A DNA stretch of 27,943 bases from Acanthaster planci (taxonomy: Eukaryota > Echinodermata > Asteroidea > Valvatida > Acanthasteridae). This document shows, in pieces, positions 18,756 to 27,943 of the stretch (position 1 is the first letter of the stretch; each line of letters starts with the position of its first letter). Made by a program: the position numbers and the translations under genes. The notes under the pieces were generated by a model. It was not told the DNA's origin. It did not search any database and saw only the letters and a list, made by a program, of their open reading frames with translations. The stretch lies in assembly GCF_001949145.1 (NCBI RefSeq), contig NW_019091559.1, forward strand, positions 317,686-345,628, written 5' to 3'.

Positions 18756-21335
18756 TTCGGTTTAAAATCAATAAAAACAAGGACAAACGCAGCTGAAAGG
18801 CGTGTATTGTAATTTTCGCTTTTCTTTTAAGTACTGTCCCGGTTGGTTTTGAGTTTATTAATTATCTATTGCAGGTCTTACAGTCTACAACACGATAATT
18901 ACCCTTTTTTAATACATTAAATTCTTGCACACTTTAAGTTGTGTTAGTAATAAAAATGAAGGTCGTTAACAATGACCTGGTTTGACCTGAAGCTTAATCG
19001 TTGTCGCGAGTAAACATGTAACTGATATATTTGAATGCCTAATGCGTAATACCTAGAGTCAGGGTTCAAGGTCAACTTCTAGGCATTAGATTTGTCTCAA
19101 GTCGTTAATTAAACCTTTATATACAAAAGAAACTAGGCTGAGATATCTCATTCGAGTGGAGGCATTTTACACTCGAAGTCGTTTAATTGACTTTGATGTT
19201 TTCTAGACATGACAACAATTAAATAACCAAGATTGCTTGACCGCTGTCACGGTACGCATCAAGCAACGATTTGAGCCTCTTGACCGTAATAACTACAAAT
19301 AGACCATTTCGCGCATGTGCAATTACAAGAATCCAATTCCCGTAGCACACCTTAAGCCAACAAAAAGTCCTCACTTCATTTTTCCCGGTGCCTTCGCACG
19401 TGGAGAGCGTCTGTCCCACGGGGGTCGTATCCGCCGAAGGGACCCTCTCGTCAGCTTCAAGGAGGTGGCGCCGGACCCACTCCGTATTCGCTCAAATGCG
19501 CGCAGGTCCGGCCTTTTCCTCTTCCATACGACCAATTGCTCCCTCCGGCAAATTCAATTCATGCAACGGAACCTGTAATTGGGTTTTTAATTGGGTTGAA
19601 TTTCCGTCAAGAAATGGAGGGTCTTTACTCGGGAAAAAAAGGAATCGGATATTTACTGGGAATTGTCTTGACGAGCGGTCCTGTTTTGTTTTGTTTTGTT
19701 TTTGTTTTTTTCAGACATGAGTGAATTTCTCTTTTTGGTTTACGCGTGCCATCTCATCTTTTGTTTCAGTTCATTAGAAATCGGGAAAAGTTTCTAGATA
19801 TAGAGTTTCTAAAAATGGAATTAACAGTGTAAAGGATACAGATAATGGTGACTTTGTGTTACCCAGAGAGAATTTATTCTAAAAATAGCAGTGCAAATGT
19901 GTTCCTTGTATAGATGAAACGTGATTATGCTACAGCTTGTCAGTCTATTGAAACAGAAATCAACAAAAGAGAGTTCAAATAGGATTACTATTCCGACACT
20001 ATAACACACGGGCCGTATATTATTTCCTGATGTTTGGATCTGTCAGTAAGGAAGGCGTGTTGACTGTAAGTCTGTTGTAAACAGGTGATAGAAGTTTGGA
20101 TAAAAAAGCACTTTTAAGACAACATGTGAAGCAGAGTTTATGATAATGACAAATCCTACACGCTTTTGGAAGGAAATGAGATAATTTCCTAATATAATTT
20201 CCTTATAAATGAGATAATTTCCTTATATTATAATTGTAATCCAGAAGCATATCCACGATTGAGGTGGAGTAGGGGTAAAGAAAGGGGGAAAAAGGGAGGG
20301 GTTTTAGTTAAAGTGGCAACAGTGGACGGGAAAACATTAGACAATCTGTCATAATCAGAAAAAAAATTAAAACTTGCCATCCTCCTGCGGACCGGAAAAT
20401 CCGGATTCGCTATAAATGGTGTCACCCATAGTGCAACATGCAAACACTTGAGTCAATTCTTCTGAACTAAAAAAATGCACAAGTTAAGACCTATAGATTT
20501 GATAGGTTTTAAGGATTTAATATCCAAAGCTACCAGTAGAATCAAATGTGTAAATTCTAATGCTGCATTTCTTTCTCAACTTCAATTTTTCCCAAGTCGT
20601 CATAATTCTCCGGGGGACAGTCACATCAGCGCCGTGTTCTGACCGAAATGACCGATAATGATCGAAATCATCCCGTCAGGAGCACACTCCCGGTCCTGTG
20701 CCTGCTCGTAAAACCAATAGATGACTGGTATTTACACTATGTCTCTACAAGTGTATTGTCAACAAGCCTTCTTATTCGTGGCCTCACAGGCCTTATTGAC
20801 TGGCGCAGTTCATGGGGCTTAGGCACGTATAATAGTTTAGAAGCAGATATGATGTAATTTTTCATGCCACTGTGGATAAAAACCACCTTTTTGATATCTT
20901 TGCTCTACCTTGTTAGCATAAATTGTCGACAAAACATTTGCTGCTTGAATTATGGAATAATGATCGTATCATGTAATTTGAGGTAAGCAGTAATGGTCTG
21001 AGCGGTTTCATCAATGGCAGCCCAGCTATTGAACTAATGTCACTTACTTTTTCACATTTGAAGGGCAAATGTAAATGTTTAAAAGGTATTTTGTCATATA
21101 GCCATATATCAGTAGCAGGAATAGTGAGCATGAAAAGGCATTTTGCTCCACAAAGTGCAGGGATAGCCGAAATGGCACGACGATATTTTTCTACCTGAAT
21201 GTTCAAGTCGAAAGCTCCGTATTTTTCAACATAACGCATATATCTCATCATAATGGCAGTATTGTCATTTTAAATATCTAGGGAGTTATCTCGAAAGATC
21301 GACGTAGGTGGGATGTTAATGCCGGGGTCGGGTTA
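18756..21335. other. gene-free stretch
   Basis: Three overlapping plus-strand frames near 19315-19720 reflect a locally GC-richer patch (about 19380-19520) rather than a gene; no motif is seen. A T-rich tract with TTTTG repeats lies at about 19680-19712. ATGAGATAATTTCCT occurs twice in tandem at about 20175-20223. Nothing else is recognised. Confidence 0.5.
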
Positions 21336-21572
21336 TTGGACCCCCCCACACGCACCCACCCACACCCACATGGGTGCACTCCTTTTACATACGAAGTTTG
21401 GACATTCCTTTGTTCTCCTGTGGTTAAGGTAAATGCTCTTTATTCTCCAACTAGGATAACCCCTTCAAGCTGGATTTTTGATGATGATGATTTCTTGGAC
21501 TGTTCCTCTTCATTTTGCCACAGATAACCTCGACCCCAAAATGAATCTGAAGCTGTTTTTCAGAGAGGGGAA

Positions 21573-21606
21573 GCATTGTGTGGACGTGTGCGAGTTCACA
21601 CAATGC
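21573..21606. repeat. short perfect inverted repeat
   Basis: GCATTGTGTG (21573-21582) and CACACAATGC (21597-21606) are perfect inverse copies around a 14-base loop. A second, weaker pair (TGTGGACT/AGGTCCACA) follows within 60 bp. They may be parts of one degenerate palindromic element. Confidence 0.6.
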
Positions 21607-23734
21607 CATCGTACCCTGCATTATGTGGACTTCTTTTGTGCAGAGGTCCACACTATGTTTGGCACGCCTGTACACAAACACTCCAACACACATTTTAGTG
21701 GTAACAAAAAATGCACATGTGACTTGTTTCTCGAACTTCTCTTAACAACATACCTTCAGCTGTATTGTAAAAGTGAGGCAAAGCTTTTTTTTTAAGATGT
21801 AAGGTTGAGGGGTGTAAGTACATCTGTAACGTGAACGGCGCTTCCTAGTTACATGAGGTTTCCAGCCCCACGGCTTGTCAAATTTCCACAACCGGGCACG
21901 GATTTACGCTGTTGCTACCAAGTGAATGACTTCTAACCTCAGATCATTTGTGAAAAGTGAAATCGGTATCCGCGCAGACATTCGTTTTGCGCGAAGCTTC
22001 AGCGTTCGCGTTTTTCATTGATAACATTGGATGACCAAATTTCAAATCGGATTCTAGCAACCTCAATTTCTATTTCGACAATTATTTTGATTGCAAAATC
22101 TGCAGAATCGGATCCAGCATTTTTGAGAGGGGGGTGCATACAAATCTGGACAAACATTATACTCGAGCCATAGTTGAGAGCAGAACAACAGGCCAACGAC
22201 ACCTGCGTAAAAAGCCCTCCCTCTACACTCACAATTGGCCGGATACTGCATTAATGTAGATCAGTCATTTACGCTCGTCCTCCTGCTTTTCATGCTCAAC
22301 ATCTCAACGATGACATTGCAATTACTCCATTAATATGAAACCAGTTGATGCATTTTTTATGAACTATTTGCTGGAAGTGGAGCCGGTAATTTTTTGTTTT
22401 CAATGGTCCATCAACGCCAGCTGCACAAAAGATATTAGTCGTTATTACCAGCTCCTTTAATTTTTAATCGTTTTTTTGTGGGGAGGGGGGTGGGGCTTGG
22501 CTTAGCAGCGAAAGCCATAAGAGAAACTGTCGAAAGTAGGCATAGGCCTAATTGGTTACTTAGCAATTCATGCCTTGGCGCCACTGAGTTATTATTTTTG
22601 ATTGAAAGGTGATTAACAAAGGCTAAATTCATATATACGTCATAGACAAGCCATTTAATGTTTCCAAGTGCATTTAATTTCTCATGCGAATAGTTCACAT
22701 TAACCTTACGTGCATGTTCAATATGCAGAAAAAGTTAAGGCCAAATTAACCACGTTTATTCAAGTTAAGTGCAAATCTCAAAGAGTTTAATACTTGTATA
22801 TTCTTTTACTTACAAATTTCACCCTTGTTTCAGTCTTACTGTAAAGTTGTTTTGTGATATTTGGAATCTGCTGAAGCCTGATCTGTCGTCAAAGTTTATT
22901 TGCTGCCTACTTTGAAACTTAATGCAAGCTATCAAGCAATAAATATATAAACAAATAAGTAAATAATCAATGCAACCAGTCAAGACCGGATCCAGGCCCA
23001 TTTTGGGGTGGTAGTGGGGGCAAAAACAAGTAAGCAGCGTCCCCGGTGAACTTTGCACAAATGTCTTCTCAGAAACTTTTTCCTGAACAAAATGGCTCGG
23101 TCCATGCAAACAACCTCCATTTGAGACAATATAATATCTTCGCTTTGATGAAAAAAACCGGGGGAGGGGTCATGGTCCCCGCATCCGTCCTTACAACAAG
23201 CTTGCTGGGAAGAAGTCGTAAAGAGGGTAATGATTAATGTGTTTTGGCCAGGCACTTTTAAGATGACGGTGTCTAGAAGAAACAATTACCAAGGATTTTA
23301 ATGACACTTCACCGTTATTAATCTACAGTCAAAAGGATTTAGTTATCCGACCAATTTCCGTTGTGATTTACTGCACACTGAGAACTTGTTACATGAATCA
23401 TCTGTGTATTGTCCATCCTAATTATCGTAGCTCAAACGTGTTAAACATATGTCATCTTCCGCGAAATGATCAAAGCTGAATTGAAATTCCTAAAATAGAT
23501 GATGCTAACAAAGACCAGATGTTTATTTAGTGGGAATGATTTTTTTTACAGTTCAGTAACAACGGCCGTTTTGTGGCAGCTGTTAAATGCGCTATTAAAT
23601 CACAGTATCGTGGCTGGAGAATTGTGTGAAAAAAACAGTGCAAAAGCGATCGGCCGTCGTTAATTAGGTCCAACGTTACACAACAAAGATAATTTACAGG
23701 AAAACGAAGAAAGAAAATCATCACGACCTTCATT
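21607..23734. other. gene-free stretch with two repeat termini
   Basis: CGGATCCAG occurs at 22109-22117 and CCGGATCCAG at 22986-22995, each followed within about 10-40 bases by a G-rich tract. The same end-plus-homopolymer layout appears in the other copies. No coding frame has a recognisable motif. Confidence 0.5.
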
Positions 23735-23739
23735 TTGAT

Positions 23740-25150
23740 CACTTACAGTCGGCAGAGAGTTTTGTTAAGTAAACGTAAACTAGAGCTTCTTCGCTTGCAT
23801 TTGTCCACCCTGTACAAATTGAGGCCTATCTCTCTTACCTCAGCACTGGTCAAAGTAGCTGAAGGGTTTATTTGTAAGTGGGCAATGGATTCCGTTGGGC
23901 CCAACATAGACAACAGACAATTTGGAAATAAAAAAAGTATCTCTATCTACCACCCACAGTCTTGTTGATGTACACCACCAGTTAGTTTCGGGTGCTAACG
24001 TTCCAAGTAACGTAGGTACTCTTGTGCTTACAGATTTTACTAAAGCATTTGACACGGCAAACCACGAAATCGAAACCGTTTTTAGCCTACATTAACAATG
24101 CAGCAAATGATGCCCAAAGTATGTGCCGGAAGTATGTGGACGACTTAAAAATAGACTCATCAGTGAAGGCAGTAAGATACAGAATGATCTTAACAATCTG
24201 AGTAAATGGGCCGTTGAGAATGCGCTTTTCCTTAAACCATCCAAATGTCACTTCATGTAGATTTACTTTGGTAGACAGGAACTTCCTAACACACAATTTC
24301 ATATAGCCGGAGTTCCTCTTGATCAAGTTCAGAGTGTGAAGCTTCTTGGTATTACATTGCAGCATATACGTAAAATGGGATAGTCACCCAACCGACATCG
24401 CTCGCAAAGCAAGCAGAAAGCTCTCCGTGTTAAGGAAATTTAAAAAGTACGGCCTAACTCGTGCTAAACTGTTATTGTATATAAAGGATACATCAGATCT
24501 GTTTTAGAATACTCAGCCCCCTTATGGCACTCTGGAATTACATGTTATCAATCTGGTAACTTAGAATCAATCCAGAAAAGGGTGTGTCGCATCATGCTTG
24601 ACTGATTGTACACTTGTTAGGACCAGGCCTTAAATGTCCTCGGACTTGTTAGTAGAAGAATTCATCTGTGTGCCAAATTTGCTCAAAATACTTTTAATTC
24701 TAATAGATTTAATGCGTAGTTTAATAAATCCCAAAGTAATCACAGGATGCACCTCAGATAAAATAGAATTCTTCAAGAATTCACCTGCAAAACTAATCGC
24801 TTCAGCAACAGCCTGCTCCCTTATTTCACAAAACTTATAAATTCATTTTTGAACTCCCGTTATCTGTCTCCTATGTATTGTCTAGTAACCCCTGTCATTT
24901 TTACAAACGTGTATTTTTTGTTATGTAAATTCCACTACACAATCATCTTTTTTGTGTTTTTTCTTCTTTGCTTTAAATGCCTTTAATATTATTATGTAAA
25001 TTGAAATTTAAGCTTATCCGTGTATGCTGTTTAATTTTTTACAAAAGTTATTTAGCTCTTTTTAAATTGTGTTGTAAAACTGCCCTGCAATTCAGTCCTT
25101 GGGCTGCTATTGCCAGTTTGAATTAAATAAACAAGCAATAATAATAAACC
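23740..25150 (+). mobile_element. broken non-LTR retrotransposon (LINE A), 3' part
   Basis: Reverse transcriptase pieces occur in order but in shifting frames. LRPISLTSALVKVAEGF is at about 23820-23870, then DNRQFGNKKS, then LTDFTKAFDTANHE near 24025-24067 (catalytic Asp region). Then come FLAYINNAANDAQSMC and KYVDDLKI at about 24080-24150 (the Y-x-D-D box as YVDD), LNNLSKWAVENALFLKPSKC at about 24190-24250, and VQSVKLLGITLQ, SRKLSVLRKFKKYGLTRAKL and SVLEYSAPLWHSG further on. The palm segment between TANHE and FLAYINN has been deleted. The 3' end has GGCTGCTATTGCCAGTTTG and an AATAA-rich tail near 25105-25150, typical of LINE ends. Many stops and frameshifts make it inactive. Confidence 0.78.
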
Positions 25151-25369
25151 AGCAATAATTCAGCAGACAAGACAAACTGATTTCAGATTTCTACATTCCT
25201 GTTTATTTCAAGGCATACTTATTGTTATCATTTAATTATCAATTAACTTTTTGAAGGGTACACAAATTCTTTTCAGACATCTGGGGGTGTTAAGTGACAA
25301 TAGGCTGGAGTGTGTATGGGGATTGGACTTGTTGGGGGGACCCCACTGTACCATTTCGTGCCGAGTATA

Positions 25370-26790
25370 CACTTCCTTGACTTATCTCACAAATCAGTCC
25401 CTTTTCACAGGTATTGTGCCAGAGGGCTGGAAGACTGCCAAGGTAATCGCGACGAACTTTCTAATTATAGACCTAGTATCTCAGTTTTCCCATTGGTCTC
25501 AAAAATACTTGAAAGAGCTGTAAATGATCAACTGTTTGCGTTTCTCAACGGGAGGGACTCTTTACTTAAGAACAGTCAGGTCCCAGACCGCATCTTTCTA
25601 CCCAAACAGCAGTCCTTGATGTTACCGACCGCATTTTAACTCATATGGATAATGGTAAGGTAACAGGAGCCATTTGGGGGACCAAGAAAACATTCGATAC
25701 TGCTAACCACACAACTCTTCTCTCTAAGATGTACGATAGTGGAGTCAAGGATCTGTATGGATCTGAGGTTCGAATCATATCTTTCAGGAAGAAAACAGGC
25801 TACAAAGATCGCCAGCCCTACTTCTGATTTTGCAAAATGTAAAAGTTGAGGTTCAACAAGGATCAATTGTCGGCCCCCATCTCTTTATCATATTTATTAA
25901 CAGACTCCGTTTGTGCGTATTAGTGTCAATCCCAGGAACCAAAGTGAGCATGTATGCTGATGACACCATGGTAATGTTTGATGGCACGACCCCTGGAAAT
26001 ACTGGATTTGATATGGTGCGTGACCTTAAGCTGTGGTTGTCTGGTTGATGGTCCATAAACTTACGCTTAATGTTGGTAAAACTAAATTCAGGATATTTGG
26101 TTCCCGCCCTAGGTTACCTACGTACACGTTCAGATTTTTTAAACCGTGAGCCAATCAAGAGAGTTCATTGGTACAAGTATTTCGGGAATATCGTGGATGA
26201 GCATATGTCTTGGTCCGATTACATTGATGTCACAGCTAAGAAATCTCCACGATGATGTGATTTCTACCACGATCCGATACACCCTGCCTACGAGACCAAT
26301 GTTTAAATAATAAGTAGTGCCATGATCTTGCCTTTATTCGACTATTGTGATGTTACCTGGTCGGGGTGTGCACGTCCCTAACAACCGTCTTGCCTGATTA
26401 GTTCTTGATGTTTACCCCAGAACGCATATTTAGGAATTGCAAAAGGCACTGTCGTGGTCATCCTTTGCCAGGTCGTTAGGAGATGCCTAGTATGATTGAA
26501 GTGTACAACTACCAGAATAATCCGAGTCTAGCATATCTCCAGTCCTGTTTTCAGAAGCCATGTCATTCTGCCAATACCAGTCTTAAGTCTAACGGATCAT
26601 TACATCTGTACGTTAATCCTATTGCTGCATGCTGCCGGACGTGCTTTTCTTACCTTGGGACCTGGGATGGAACAAACTTTCCATGGCCCAAAGACAAGCG
26701 AAGTCACTTTCACATTATGTTAATCTATTTGTATTTATTTGATCCAAAAGATAGTTTTATAGTTCGAGTGCCCTGTATTTTACTAACATT
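25370..26790 (+). mobile_element. broken non-LTR retrotransposon (LINE B)
   Basis: This is a second reverse transcriptase, different in sequence from LINE A. Pieces in order: LFTGIVPEGWKTAKV (about 25400-25443), then, after a frameshift, ELSNYRPSISVFPLVSKILE (about 25456-25515). Next is DNGKVTGAIWGTKKTFDTAN (25648-25707, with the usual catalytic Asp region degraded to GTKKTFDTAN). Then VEVQQGSIVGPHLFIIFINR, and MYADDTMVMF with an intact YADD box near 25950-25980. After that KRVHWYKYFGNIVDEHMSW and FDYCDVTWSG. Order and motifs fit a Jockey/CR1/L2-type enzyme; the exact clade is not resolved. The endonuclease part is absent. Stops and shifts make it a pseudogene. Confidence 0.78.
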
Positions 26791-27943
26791 TCAATTCTAA
26801 CAACGTACATCCCTTTTTAGTTTTGCTGTACATGTTTAATATCACTTGCTTCAGTAAGTTGTAATTTTAAACCATTTTTAGCGGTAGTTGACAAAAGACT
26901 CTGTATGTTTTACCTCTTATGACATTTCGTTTTATTTCCTCATCGCGCTTATTTTTTTTTGAAATGTTTGTTTTGCTTCAATAGTATATATGTAGATATA
27001 TTTGAGTTTTATTTGATGAGGCAAATTTTTGATTTATAAATTAGTTTTCGAAATGTTATTTTTCTGATTGCGACTCTTATTTGTAACAAAATTTTCGTTC
27101 GGTGTGTGTCTTCTTCTATGATGACCAGTTATTGACCAGACTGGACTGTATTGCTGTTTGCTTTTGCTGATAGCGTAAATTTAAGCTTTATTAACTATTT
27201 ATTTATTTGAATTCATGTCAATTGAAACAGGACATTCATGGAAAGTAGTTTTATAACTGATAATGCCACCTAGTATAAATAAGACAGCAAATAAACAAAA
27301 CAACAACAACAACAACAACCACAACAAAAACAACAACATCAACGAAACCCCCAAACTAAACTAAACCAAACGCCAAGCGTACACACCTCTGACTCGGGAG
27401 TTATGTCTTGGTCCTCTCTCATTTTGATATCACCATGGAGACCTTGGGTCTGAATCATCGCTATTTGCGGGTTGAATTCCGACAATTTTTCCCGCGTTTT
27501 TCTTGCCTGTATCTGAGCGAAGGCTTCTATGGGGAGGGGTGGAGGTTCGCCGCTAATCTAGCTTCAGTGACGTATAACTGGGGTAGGCCTACATTTTGCA
27601 GGAGGCACGCGGGGGGTCACCTTCTACAGGGAACACTGAGTAAGTTCTGTCGTAGTTAACACTCACCAAGGCGGACCTACCATCACAACATTTTACCATC
27701 TCTAATTTCCGAGTGGGGGGGACGGCACACGGGGGCACGGGCCTGGAGGGTGCCCTCATACCCTCAATTGAAACTCACTCTCTAGCTTTCAGTGTATATG
27801 AGAAGAAACTGATGTGACTTCCGTTATGTCTTGTACAGCAAAGCATATACCAGGCAAGATATGGGACGGAGGGGTACCCCCCTTACCTGTCCAATCCCTA
27901 TACACACTCTAGACTATTGTTACCTAACGCGTTCCCCTAGAAG
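26791..27943. other. AT-rich 3' flank of LINE B and unassigned sequence
   Basis: Up to about 27290 the sequence is AT-rich with no frame and may be the LINE 3' untranslated region. From about 27350 to the end it is G/C-richer with several G- and C-runs and no supported gene. A TAGGCCTA palindrome lies at 27584-27591. Confidence 0.45.
27290..27345 (+). repeat. CAA-rich simple repeat
   Basis: A tract of AACAAC units interrupted by AACCACAAC and CAAAAAC. It follows an AATAA-rich stretch and could be the simple-sequence tail of the upstream LINE, or an independent microsatellite. Confidence 0.85.

Noticed and set aside
19315-19720. Three overlapping plus-strand frames suggesting a gene
   Set aside because: All three frames being open reflects local GC-rich composition; none has a domain motif or consistent splice context.
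21478-21795. 105-codon plus-strand frame
   Set aside because: No motif; starts in a GAT microsatellite and spans an inverted repeat.

Overview
The window is eukaryotic nuclear DNA, most likely from a marine invertebrate animal. Coding sequence is split into short exons with GT/AG boundaries and matching phases, introns run from about 0.5 to 2.2 kb, and the rest is low-GC DNA with many decayed transposons. There are no ribosome binding sites, operons or long open frames. The palindrome TAGGCCTA occurs at least five times and the repeat families look like those of echinoderms or other invertebrate deuterostomes, but the species cannot be fixed from sequence alone.

Region 1 (about 1131-9875, + strand) is the 3' half of one host gene. 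Eight consecutive exons join in frame (1131-1328, 1975-2226, 4441-4661, 5265-5496, 6398-6628, 7218-7318, 7975-8100, 8659-8754). A less certain exon ends at 9461, and a terminal exon at 9731-9875 stops with TGA. The product has ribonuclease-inhibitor-type leucine-rich repeats, then an acidic linker, then a segment that could be an RRM-like fold, then a charged helical tail ending ANPAYADGRIW. The 5' end lies outside the window. I do not recognise a named orthologue. The introns hold a foldback element (about 1490-1900), a deleted hAT transposon (2404-3720) and a decayed in-frame copy of part of the exon at 7975-8100 (8163-8225).

Region 2 (about 9806-11045) is a ten-copy tandem array whose first unit is the end of the terminal coding exon. 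Units are about 98 or 108 bp. A much older eleventh copy lies at 10983-11045.

Region 3 (about 11050-23700) has no host gene I can support. It holds a tRNA-derived SINE-like insertion flanked by 11-bp direct repeats (11808-12134), several copies of a CGGATCCAG-type repeat terminus, a promoter-like CACGTG/ATGGCGGC site at 15473-15594, a long palindrome with two outward-facing ATG frames (18376-18755) and several short hairpins.

Region 4 (about 23740-27350) holds two different, heavily broken LINE reverse transcriptase fragments, each followed by AT-rich 3' sequence, and a CAA-rich simple repeat. The window reads as the end of one conserved gene followed by transposon-rich intergenic or very long intronic DNA. 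The most unusual feature is the conversion of the gene's last exon into a minisatellite.
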